A stretch of 64,000 nucleotides of DNA from NCBI RefSeq assembly GCF_000482545.1, contig NZ_KI519455.1:1859247-1923246 (forward strand), read 5' to 3'. Each line of letters opens with the position of its first letter. Position 1 is the first letter of the stretch. Below the pieces are notes generated by a model, which worked only from the letters and a program-made list of their open reading frames with translations, made no database searches and was not told where the DNA came from. This document shows positions 54,805 to 62,696 of this stretch, in pieces. Made by a program: the position numbers and the translations under genes. This DNA comes from Arthrobacter sp. 35W. GTDB taxonomy: Bacteria; Actinomycetota; Actinomycetes; Actinomycetales; Micrococcaceae.

Positions 54805-55995
54805 GTGGCAGCAACAGGTGCAACGCGCCGCATCAGGGACACAGTGTCCAAGGACCTCAAGTTCCAAGCCCTGGCCGATGAGCTGCGGCGGGGCATCCTC
54901 GCCGGCACCTGGGCCATCGGTGCCAAGCTTCCGACGGAGGCCCAGCTGGCCAGCGAGACGGGGTTGTCCCTGACCACTGTGCGGCGGGCCTTTGACGAGC
55001 TGGTTGAATCCGACCTGGTGGTCAGGCGGCAGGGGGCCGGCAGCTTTGTCGCGCCGCCGCAGCCGGTCCGGCGGCGCTCGCGGTTCACCGTGGGCGTGCT
55101 GCTGCCGGATACGCAGCTGTACTACCCCCGGGTGCTGCAGGGCATCGAACAGACCCTGTCGGCGGCGGATGTGAGTCTGCAGCTGTCCACGTACAACTAC
55201 CAGCCGGAGCGCGAGGACGCCAGCATCGACTTCCTGCTGGGCTCCGGCGTCGACGGATTGATCCTGGTGCCCACGCTGACGGGCATCCCCGATCCGGCCC
55301 GCCGGGTGGCGGAATTGATGGCGCTTGATGTGCCGGTGGTCCTGCTGGAGCGCAGCCTCACGGACCTGGGTCCTGGGGACCGAAGCGAGCATGTCTGCTC
55401 CGACCACCAGGGCGGGGCGTATGACGCCATGGCTCATCTGCGGGCCCTCGGGCATGAGCGGATCGCGCTGCTGACGCGCACCAACACCCCGACCGAGCCT
55501 GCCATCGTGGCCGGCTACGAGCGGGCCGCCGCGGACATGGGCTTTGCGCCGCAGATCATCCGGCGGACCAAGCCGGAATGGGAGGACGGAGCCGCCGAGG
55601 GCATGCTGGCGGCCCTGCGCGAGGTGGGAGCCACCGCGGCCCTGGTGTTCGGCGATCGGGAGGCAACCCTCCTGGAGGCCGCCGCGCGGCGGGCAGGCGT
55701 CCGGATCCCCGAGGATTTGGCGCTCGTCTCGTACGACGACGAACTGGCCGATGTGGCCGAAGTGCCGTTGACGGCGGTGGCCCCCGCCAAGCACCGGATG
55801 GGCAGGATGGCCGCGGAGATCATGCTGCGCAGGCTGGTGGAGGGCGCCGAGTGCCCGCTGCACCAGGTGCGCCTGCGGCCCGGACTTGTGGTGCGGGAAT
55901 CGTGCGGCGCCCGGCTGCTGCCGGCCCCCGGCCAGGCAAACCCGGACCGGACAAGCACGGACTTGAGTGCGACTGACTTGATAAGCACCGACTAG
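54805..55995 (+). CDS. GntR-LacI hybrid transcriptional regulator
   Basis: 396 residues from the GTG at 54805, which follows AAAGGAGGGG. The N-terminal GntR winged helix covers about residues 15-85 (ADELRRGILAGTWAIGAKLPTE, SLTTVRRAFDELVESDLVVRRQGAGSFVA). The C-terminal LacI-type sugar-sensing domain (Peripl_BP_3) covers about 95-370. Such hybrids (AraR-like) repress sugar genes until an inducer binds. It is divergent from the importer operon and followed by a dehydrogenase gene, and should control the cluster. Confidence 0.9.
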   Translation: MAATGATRRIRDTVSKDLKFQALADELRRGILAGTWAIGAKLPTEAQLASETGLSLTTVRRAFDELVESDLVVRRQGAGSFVAPPQPVRRRSRFTVGVLLPDTQLYYPRVLQGIEQTLSAADVSLQLSTYNYQPEREDASIDFLLGSGVDGLILVPTLTGIPDPARRVAELMALDVPVVLLERSLTDLGPGDRSEHVCSDHQGGAYDAMAHLRALGHERIALLTRTNTPTEPAIVAGYERAAADMGFAPQIIRRTKPEWEDGAAEGMLAALREVGATAALVFGDREATLLEAAARRAGVRIPEDLALVSYDDELADVAEVPLTAVAPAKHRMGRMAAEIMLRRLVEGAECPLHQVRLRPGLVVRESCGARLLPAPGQANPDRTSTDLSATDLISTD

Positions 55996-56021
55996 GGAAC
56001 CACGGAGAGAAGGAATTGTTA

Positions 56022-57005
56022 ATGCGGATAGGAATCATCGGTGCCGGGGCGGTGGCCCCCTTGCATGCGCAGGGGGCCGCCAGTATTGAGGGCATGACAC
56101 TGACAGCTGTCTGCGATCTGAACCTGGAGCGGGCCATCGCCGTTGCGGCCGAGTGGGGAGCCGCCGTCTTCACCGACTACCGGGAGCTGCTGGCAAGCGG
56201 GCGGGTGGACGCCGTCGTCGTCAACACCCCGCACAGCCTGCACACGGAAATGGTGCTGGCGGCAGCTGCCGCTGGAATCCACGTGCTGGTGGAGAAGCCC
56301 ATGGCGACCACCCTGGCCGACTGCCAACTGATGGAGGACGCCTGCGATGGGGCCGGCGTCGTGATGGTGATCGGCCAGATCCAGCATTTCCTTCCCGAGA
56401 AGACGGCCATGGCGCAGGTGCTGGCCACCGGCGAGCTGGGCCCGGTGCAGATGATCCACGACTACCGCAGCACCGACTACCGACCGGGCCACCGCTCGGC
56501 CTGGTTCTTCGACAAGGAGGTCTCCGGCGGCGGCGCGTTCATCAACATCGGCGCCCACTGTCTGGACCGTGCCCTCTGGATGGGTGGGGCCCGGGCGGCA
56601 TCGATTTCGGCCACCACCCGCAACCGGTTCGGCTCGCCGGTGGAGACCGACGGCGCCATGGAGCTGGAGCTGGCCAACGGGGTGGCGGTGCGCATCTTCA
56701 TCGCCTCGGACGCACCCCGGCACCTGGATGAGATCGTGGTGGTCTGCGAGCACGGGCTGGTCAGTGCGGATCCGCGCCAGGGCACGTTCATCCAGCGCGA
56801 CGGTGTGACCACGCAGATCCACACGTCCTCGCCCTCGGACATCCAGACGGCCTTCACCGCACAGCTGGCCGACTTCGCCTCCGCCGTGGCCGGCGGCCAG
56901 CCGGCCGTCAGCACGGCCCACGCCCGCCATGTGGTGGAACTGGTGCTGCAGTCCTACGAGTCCGCCGCCCGCGGCGAGGCGGTGGTGCTGTCCGTTCCGG
57001 CGTAG
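56022..57005 (+). CDS. Gfo/Idh/MocA-family oxidoreductase
   Basis: 327 residues. The N-terminal Rossmann fold has GIIGAGAVA (residues about 4-12) and the family motif VEKPMATT; the C-terminal domain starts near residue 125. These NAD(P)-dependent enzymes oxidise or reduce sugars, uronic-acid derivatives or inositols. In this cluster it may act on the monosaccharides released from the polysaccharide. AAGGA precedes the ATG. A 26-base gap to the regulator suggests co-transcription. Confidence 0.9.
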   Translation: MRIGIIGAGAVAPLHAQGAASIEGMTLTAVCDLNLERAIAVAAEWGAAVFTDYRELLASGRVDAVVVNTPHSLHTEMVLAAAAAGIHVLVEKPMATTLADCQLMEDACDGAGVVMVIGQIQHFLPEKTAMAQVLATGELGPVQMIHDYRSTDYRPGHRSAWFFDKEVSGGGAFINIGAHCLDRALWMGGARAASISATTRNRFGSPVETDGAMELELANGVAVRIFIASDAPRHLDEIVVVCEHGLVSADPRQGTFIQRDGVTTQIHTSSPSDIQTAFTAQLADFASAVAGGQPAVSTAHARHVVELVLQSYESAARGEAVVLSVPA

Positions 57006-57060
57006 GACTTGGCCGTACCCGGGGTGTTGCCCCGGGCCCGGCAGTCCGCACGCGGGCACA

Positions 57061-57097
57061 GGGAAGGCGGCCAGTCCATTGGACTGGCCGCCTTCCC
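57061..57097. terminator. Bidirectional hairpin terminator
   Basis: Perfect 17-base arms (57061-57077 and 57081-57097) with a 3-base loop lie between the convergent dehydrogenase and PL8 lyase genes; it can end both transcripts. Confidence 0.8.
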
Positions 57098-57107
57098 TGG
57101 TGTGCCG

Positions 57108-59480
57108 CTACTTGTGCAGCTTCAGCTCAACGCTGGCCCCTGCCAGCCCCGCCGTCGGGATGGTGACGACGACGTCGCCGTTGCCGGCACGGACAAGGGT
57201 GGCCCCGGAGCCGGAATCCACGCGGGTGAACTTCGTGCCGGTGATGGTGAGGACCACCGAGGCGGCGCTCTGGGTGGGGTCCGAGACCGCCAGCTTCAGC
57301 ACGCCCGGCGTCTGCCAGGCCAGCACGCAGGCGGGACCGCCGGCGGCGATGCTGCCCACCGTGGCCGGCTGCCAGAAGGTGGCGGCCGTCAGTTTGCCCG
57401 AGGCGATGCCCTGGGCCGCTGCGTCGTTGCGCAGCACGGTGGGCCTGTCCTTGGTGGAAGCCTTGGCCGTCGTTTCCGCGGTGGCGCCGGGCAGGACGGC
57501 GTAGGCGTAGCTGCCCTGAGCAGGGCTCCTACCGTGGTCCACCAGGAGCGTGGCGTACTGGCGGGTGGTGGGGGCAGCGGTGCCGCCGGTGTTGATGTCC
57601 TTCCACGATCCCGTGCGGTTTTCGCGCAGCACCGTGACGGATGCGCCGTCGAGGAACAGGTAGCCGGCCACCCCGTCCAGATGCGCCCATTGGGGTCCGG
57701 CGTGGACGCTGGCTGCGCCGGCCTCGGTCTGGACCGCGGCGCCGTCGACCACCAGGGCATTGCCGCCCGTGGGGCCGAGGTTGCGGTGTTCGATGATGCT
57801 CTCGACGCTCTTCCCGCTGTTGGTGCGGATGTCCGAGCCGAGCGCCACCACCATGTCCGGCAGGAAGAACCAGGACTTCCGAGCCTTCATGCCGGTGCCA
57901 CCGGGGGCCACCAGATGCATGCCGACCACGCCGTAGTCTTCCAGCGTGGCGCCGCCCGTCCACTCATTCTGCGGCGTCTTGGCACCCCACTCGCCCTCCA
58001 CCTTGGGCTTCAGCGGGGTGGTGTCGACGGTGGTGCCGGGCAGCCGGTTCAGGTTCGCCGTCGGCCAGAAGTCATCGTCAAAGTGGCCGCCGTCGCCGGT
58101 GTACAGGTAGGTGAGGCCGGAGCCGGTGTTGTAGCCGGTGTTGTTCTCGCCATTGCCGCATTCGTACCAGGTCATGCGGCGGCTGGAGAGCCCCAGCGCC
58201 ACCGCCCAGCCCTCGGAGCGGTAGACCGAACGGTCCATGCCGGCGAAGAATTTGTGCCCCACCGGCTCCGCCGCGGCCGGTGCGCCGGCGGCGAGCAGTT
58301 CCTTGAGGAGGGCGGTGCGCGGAATCGTAGCCCCCGCCGTCGGGCTCTTGTACGTGCTGCGTTGGATCCAGCCCTGGCAGAGCGAGCTCCAGCGCGCGGC
58401 GGTGGTGGAATCCACGGCACGGGCCAGCCACAGGATGGCCTCGATGGCCATCGCGCCGTCGTCGTAGCTGCGCTCCTGGGTGCGCGAGATGGCGCGACCG
58501 CGGACGGAGTCCAGCATGGCGCCGTCGTGGATGAACGGGGCAAAGGAACTCTCGACGGCGTCGAACAGGATGCTGCGGGTAGGATCGGCGACGGCGTGGG
58601 GCGAGCCGCCCAGCAGCGAGAACAGCTTCGCCAGGCCACCGAGCAGGACGACGCCGTAGGTGCCGGTGTAGCCGATGGTGGAGTGCTGCACGAAGGATCC
58701 GTCTGCGAAGAAGCCATTGCCGCTGGTGACGTACTGCCACACCGGGCTGAGGGCGGCGATGGCCGCGGAAAGCCGCGCGGTGTCCTGGCCGACGATCGAG
58801 CGGATGATGATCGCCTGGCAGATGTCCACGCGGTTGGCGCCCTCGGAGAGGATCTTGCCGCGGCTGTCCGGGAACTGCATCGTGGGGTCCGGAATGAAGT
58901 GGTCGACGGCCGCGCAGTAGTTGGCGATCTCGGTGGCGTCCAGCTGGTCCCCGAGGATGGCCATCGTGTCCGTCAGGGCCTTGGGCGTGCCGATCTCCCA
59001 GGACCACCAGTTGCCGTACTCGGCCTGCCCGGCGTTGTAGACCAGCCGATGCCCGTCCGCCAGTCCAGCGCGGATGTCCGCCAGCAGGGCCTCATCGCGA
59101 AGGTACGCCGAGCCCGGCGTGGCCCAGGCCGTGGCCATCTGCGCCAGCCGCTTGTAGACCGTGACGATCTGGGCGTCGACGGCGAAATCGGTGTCCGAGA
59201 AGACCTTGGTCCGGGCCCCGCCCGGGACCAGCAGCGCCAGCGAGGCGGCGACGGCCGTGTCGAGCCGGGCCAAGGTCGCGGCGAAATCAGGGTCCGACGC
59301 CGAGACCACCGTGCGGCCCGTGGTCTGGTCCACCCAGCGTTCACGCAGCGCCAACAGATCAGCATCGGTGGCGGTGGTGGCAGCCTGGGCCAGGGGCGCG
59401 AAGCCTGCTCCCAGGGCCGTGAGAAGCGAGGCGGCGACCCCGCCCTGCAGCAACTGGCGTCGGGTGAGTGCGATGTTCAT
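57108..59480 (-). CDS. Polysaccharide lyase family 8 (chondroitin/hyaluronate-type lyase)
   Basis: 790 residues, exported by a twin-arginine signal (LTRRQLLQGGVAASLL). The alpha/alpha-toroid has the PL8 GNWWSWEIG motif (residues 156-164). The catalytic residues N216, H266 and Y275 have the same spacing (50 and 9) as Asn-His-Tyr in pneumococcal hyaluronate lyase (N349, H399, Y408, from memory), with R329 also conserved. The C-terminal half is the beta-sandwich super-barrel. It should cleave uronic-acid polysaccharides by beta-elimination outside the cell. Arthrobacter chondroitin AC lyase is of this family; xanthan is the main alternative substrate. An IS3 element lies 190 bases upstream. Confidence 0.92.
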   Translation of the reverse strand: MNIALTRRQLLQGGVAASLLTALGAGFAPLAQAATTATDADLLALRERWVDQTTGRTVVSASDPDFAATLARLDTAVAASLALLVPGGARTKVFSDTDFAVDAQIVTVYKRLAQMATAWATPGSAYLRDEALLADIRAGLADGHRLVYNAGQAEYGNWWSWEIGTPKALTDTMAILGDQLDATEIANYCAAVDHFIPDPTMQFPDSRGKILSEGANRVDICQAIIIRSIVGQDTARLSAAIAALSPVWQYVTSGNGFFADGSFVQHSTIGYTGTYGVVLLGGLAKLFSLLGGSPHAVADPTRSILFDAVESSFAPFIHDGAMLDSVRGRAISRTQERSYDDGAMAIEAILWLARAVDSTTAARWSSLCQGWIQRSTYKSPTAGATIPRTALLKELLAAGAPAAAEPVGHKFFAGMDRSVYRSEGWAVALGLSSRRMTWYECGNGENNTGYNTGSGLTYLYTGDGGHFDDDFWPTANLNRLPGTTVDTTPLKPKVEGEWGAKTPQNEWTGGATLEDYGVVGMHLVAPGGTGMKARKSWFFLPDMVVALGSDIRTNSGKSVESIIEHRNLGPTGGNALVVDGAAVQTEAGAASVHAGPQWAHLDGVAGYLFLDGASVTVLRENRTGSWKDINTGGTAAPTTRQYATLLVDHGRSPAQGSYAYAVLPGATAETTAKASTKDRPTVLRNDAAAQGIASGKLTAATFWQPATVGSIAAGGPACVLAWQTPGVLKLAVSDPTQSAASVVLTITGTKFTRVDSGSGATLVRAGNGDVVVTIPTAGLAGASVELKLHK

Positions 59481-59747
59481 TCAATGCCCTTTCCATGCCC
59501 GCGTGGCGGCGCCGATGCCGTCCACTGCGTTGTTGAAGTCAATGACAAGGATTGACAAGCAATAAAGGGGTAATTGGAAAATTGTTGTGGTTTCGGTCAT
59601 TGGCGGCGGTCTGGGGCGCGTGGTGGGGTCGTCGATCAGCGCGCCCAATGCTCTGTCGAAGTGCGGATGGTTGGGTCCCCGCGTAGGAGTCCAGTGTTTG
59701 TGTGAGTTTCGTGTCCGAGAATGGACACAGGAGGAAATTCACGAATC

Positions 59748-60026
59748 ATGGCACGCAGACACACCCCCGAGCAGGTCATCGCCAAAGTCCGGCAGGGCCA
59801 GAAAATGCTCAATGACGGACGCCCGATGGTCGAGGTCATCAAGGAGCTCCAGGTCACCGAGGCAACCTGGTACCGCTGGCTGAACCAGTACGGGTCCGAG
59901 AAGAACGCCGAGGCGTCCAAACGGACCAAGGAGCTGGAGAAGGAGAACGCCCGGCTCAAGCGGCTGCTGGCGGAAAAGGAGCTCGCCATCGACATCCTGA
60001 ACGAGGTGGCCAAGGGAAAATTCTGA
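59748..60026 (+). CDS. IS3 transposase OrfA (helix-turn-helix)
   Basis: 92 residues starting MARRHTPEQVIAKVRQG, with a helix-turn-helix (VEVIKELQVTEATWYRWLNQYG) and a C-terminal leucine-zipper-like coiled coil (ELEKENARLKRLLAEKELAID). It binds the IS ends. An ATG at 59721 would add nine residues. It ends at a TGA just after GGGAAAA (60014-60020), a probable -1 slip site. Confidence 0.9.
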   Translation: MARRHTPEQVIAKVRQGQKMLNDGRPMVEVIKELQVTEATWYRWLNQYGSEKNAEASKRTKELEKENARLKRLLAEKELAIDILNEVAKGKF

Positions 60027-60055
60027 GCCCCGAACCCCGCCGCCGTGCCGTCCGC

Positions 60056-60895
60056 ATGGCGGTGGAGAAGTTCGGGGCGTCCGAACGCTTCGCCTGCGCT
60101 CTTCTGGGCCAGAACCGCTCTGCCTTCCGGAAGAAGAAACCGGACATGGGTTTCGAGGAGATGCAGCTGCGGGCGGAGCTCCGGGCCGTGGCCGTGAAGC
60201 ACCCGGCGTGGGGCTGGCGGAAGGCCCGCTGGCACCTGCTCGCGCAGCCTGCGTGGGACGGTGTGGCGCTGAACCGGAAGCGGATCCGCCGGCTCTGGCG
60301 CGACGAAGGGCTGACCTGCAAGCCGAAGGCGCGGAAGAAGCGGCGCACCGGGCCCGGCGCCGGGGAGCAGAAGCGCCTCACAGCGCAGTACCCGATGCAC
60401 GTGGTCAGCTTCGATTTCCAGTCGGATGTGACCTCCTGCGGCCGGCATATCCGGTTCTTCAACGTCATCGACGAATACACCCGCACCGCGCTGGCGATCA
60501 TCCCGCGCAGGTCGTTCAAGGCCGCCGACGTGGTCGCGGTGCTGGAGAACATCATCGCCGAAACCGGCACGGCACCTGCCTACGTCCGGTGTGACAACGG
60601 GCCTGAATTCACCGCCGCGGCATTGATCGAGTGGTGCAACACCGTCGGCGTCGACACGGCATTCATCGACCCTGGATCACCTTGGCAGAACGGCTTCATC
60701 GAATCCTTCAACGCCCAATTCAGAAGGGAACAACTCACCGGCGAGATCATGGACACCATGGCCGAAGCAAAGTATTTGGCCGCCGAATGGAAAGCTATCT
60801 ACAATCATGAACGGCCCCACGGATCCCTGGACGGCATGACGCCCTACCGGTACTGGGAAACCTGGACGCAAGAGAACCAATTAGCTATCGCATAG
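60056..60895 (+). CDS. IS3 transposase OrfB (DDE integrase core)
   Basis: 279 residues from the first ATG. The frame is open and reads typical OrfB sequence (LSPEPRRRAVR) back to the slip site at 60014-60020, so the natural product is probably the OrfAB fusion made by -1 frameshifting. The DDE residues are in FDFQSDV, RCDNGPEF and NGFIESFNAQFRRE. No stop interrupts it, so the transposase appears functional. Confidence 0.92.
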   Translation: MAVEKFGASERFACALLGQNRSAFRKKKPDMGFEEMQLRAELRAVAVKHPAWGWRKARWHLLAQPAWDGVALNRKRIRRLWRDEGLTCKPKARKKRRTGPGAGEQKRLTAQYPMHVVSFDFQSDVTSCGRHIRFFNVIDEYTRTALAIIPRRSFKAADVVAVLENIIAETGTAPAYVRCDNGPEFTAAALIEWCNTVGVDTAFIDPGSPWQNGFIESFNAQFRREQLTGEIMDTMAEAKYLAAEWKAIYNHERPHGSLDGMTPYRYWETWTQENQLAIA

Positions 60896-60924
60896 ACGCT
60901 GGACTGCTAACGGGGGCCCAACCA

Positions 60925-61359
60925 CGGACCTGACGTTCGTGACCTGGATGTCGGAAGAATCGTTTACTACTGGACGGTGAGCTGTTGCGGCGTCGCAACT
61001 CGTGCGTGGCCGACTAGCTTCGTTATGGCCTTCTTCGATGTGTCTCGTAACCAACGGTGGACACGCCAAATCAACCGCAAGGTTTCAAGACATAGTTACG
61101 AGAATCGCAGGGCACGGACGAGTGCTCACGATTGTCATTTCTCGAAGTCGACTGCACAAAATGTGCGAAGTCGTCTGCACAGCTCACTTAGGCTTCACAT
61201 GGCAGCGGTGAACGGCTCCCGAGTGCGTGTTCTATTTCCTTGGATGTGGGACACCCGGCTCGCAACGTTCTGTAGCCAGAGTTTCAGTTGGTCAACTTAG
61301 TTTTGGGACGTCCCGAAAACGTGTGCGATCACATCTTGTGCACTGCCGCCTCGGGCCTC
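60925..61359. other. AT-richer stretch without a recognisable gene
   Basis: About 435 bases between the IS element and the CoiA-like gene. GC is visibly lower than in the rest of the window. Small open frames exist (for example 60977-61300 on plus) but have no ribosome-binding site and no recognisable domain. It may be the remnant of an older insertion. Confidence 0.5.
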
Positions 61360-62547
61360 TCAGATTTTCTGGAGCAGGGGCGCACTAATGACCGACCAGT
61401 GCTCTGCGTTGATCTGCGCAACGTAGACCTGTCCGATAAGGGCGCGGCACCTTGGACACACGAAGGCACTGTATGACTCTCCCTTGCCTTGACTGCTGCG
61501 GGTTTCGATCCGGGCCTTCGTCACCGCAGCACCAGACCGAACGATCCACGTGTCGACGGCCTGGTGGACGTCCGGGTGGTTTTGATATCGCCTCGGACCG
61601 ACTTTGCGCTTCACAGTCACTTGCGGCGCGGACGAGTACTGCTCGCCAGGTCGGCCGCTCCATGCTTCCCACACCATCATCTGATCCCGGCATTTCCAGC
61701 AGCAGGTCAAGGTCGCCCAGACGAAGGGTCCAGCCTCGGTGTGGACGGTGTGCGGCACGAAGGTCCTCTCCGGGGCCATGCTGTGGCGGTTCATATCCTC
61801 AACGGCATCCTTGGCTTTGGCGATGCGTTCGGCGTCGGCGAGTTGAGCCGCGATCCGCCGGCCCTGTTCCTCATCCCGGTCGGCTTGCTGTTTCTGCGGT
61901 GTGCTGGGCTTCCACCGCGGACCGTTGCTCAGCAGGTCTGTGACGAAGCCGCCTAGGGTGTTCTGCTCCAGGACGAGATTGTGCTTGATTTCCAGGTCGA
62001 GGATGTCTGCCGGGTTTTCGGGGACTTCCGAGGTCTTGCCGAACCCGGTGATCACTACCGGCAGGTGGACGGGGCTGTATTCGAGGGCGCGGGGCACCAG
62101 CCAGACGGGGAAGACGTTGCTGTCGAAGTACCGCTGGGTCCGGCGAAAATAGTCGGCCGGTGTCTGTGAAGATAGTTGCACCTCGAAGGCGACGCGGTGA
62201 CGCCTGTCGTCGGATTCCGCCAGGACGTCGATGATCCACTCGCGGGAAGGGTGCGGGTATTCGATGACGGCCCGCCAGCCGGGCACCGCCCCGATCCCCC
62301 GGGCCAGGGCCTCCTTCATGGCCAGGTGCTGCGGCGATTCCCCGCCGTGGTCAACGCCGCAGTCGGTCAGCCGGTAGTGGGCGAAAAACCTGGTGGCCTG
62401 TCCCCGGGTTTTCGCGACGGCCCAGATATTGCACACGGGCATGACGAGCCGCTTCCGGTCTTCCGATGCCTGGAGATCGGCCCACGATGCAGGTGTGTGC
62501 GTTGTGGCGTCGACTCGTTCCCCGTCCAGCATCGCAATCAGCGGCAT
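61360..62547 (-). CDS. CoiA-like nuclease family protein
   Basis: 395 residues from the ATG at 62547. The central part resembles competence protein CoiA nucleases. HGGESPQHLAMKE (residues 67-79) is followed by D107 and E122-x-Q124 in FEVQLSS, a PD-(D/E)xK-like arrangement. A helical linker (DRDEEQGRRIAAQLADAERIAKAKDA) leads to a C-terminal Zn-ribbon candidate with CWKC and CPRC pairs. CoiA is needed for recombination of incoming DNA in Firmicutes; the actinobacterial homologues are uncharacterised and could serve DNA processing or defence. It lies beside an IS element in AT-richer DNA. Confidence 0.75.
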   Translation of the reverse strand: MPLIAMLDGERVDATTHTPASWADLQASEDRKRLVMPVCNIWAVAKTRGQATRFFAHYRLTDCGVDHGGESPQHLAMKEALARGIGAVPGWRAVIEYPHPSREWIIDVLAESDDRRHRVAFEVQLSSQTPADYFRRTQRYFDSNVFPVWLVPRALEYSPVHLPVVITGFGKTSEVPENPADILDLEIKHNLVLEQNTLGGFVTDLLSNGPRWKPSTPQKQQADRDEEQGRRIAAQLADAERIAKAKDAVEDMNRHSMAPERTFVPHTVHTEAGPFVWATLTCCWKCRDQMMVWEAWSGRPGEQYSSAPQVTVKRKVGPRRYQNHPDVHQAVDTWIVRSGAAVTKARIETRSSQGKGESYSAFVCPRCRALIGQVYVAQINAEHWSVISAPLLQKI

Positions 62548-62559
62548 CTGCACCCCCCA

Positions 62560-62661
62560 TTGACAGTGTTGGGGGCGCCCCAACGCACCCCGGGTTGACA
62601 GATTCAATCACAGAACCAGCCAGCTTTGACGATAAAGGAGTGTGGGGAGGGATTTTGACAG
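62560..62661. promoter_or_regulatory. Repeated TTGACAG motifs upstream of the CoiA-like gene
   Basis: TTGACAG occurs at 62560, 62595 and 62655, with a variant TTGACGA at 62626. The spacings of 35, 31 and 29 bases are near three helical turns. A GC palindrome (GTTGGGG with CCCCAAC) lies at 62568-62584. The array covers the promoter region of the minus-strand gene and may be a set of operators. Confidence 0.4.
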
Positions 62662-62696
62662 TCAGTTTGGGTGTGACTGTTAACTTCGGTTGGCGG

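Larger units (their letters stand above)
59668..60924 (+). mobile_element. Complete IS3-family insertion sequence
   Basis: 1257 bases bounded by imperfect terminal inverted repeats of about 35 bases that start TGGTTGGG and end CCCAACCA, the TG...CA ends typical of IS3. The element is flanked by a 4-base direct repeat CGGA (59664-59667 and 60925-60928), the target-site duplication. It contains orfA and orfB in the -1 frame relation expected for a programmed-frameshift transposase. Both reading frames and ends are intact, so it may be active. Confidence 0.93.

Noticed and set aside
57009-59555. 848-codon open frame on the plus strand opposite the PL8 lyase gene
   Set aside because: It is a GC-bias shadow: Gly/Arg/His/Val-rich, without domains, fully antisense to a lyase with catalytic residues in place.
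60977-61300. 107-codon open frame between the IS element and the CoiA-like gene
   Set aside because: No ribosome-binding site, no recognisable domain and atypical composition; treated as non-coding.
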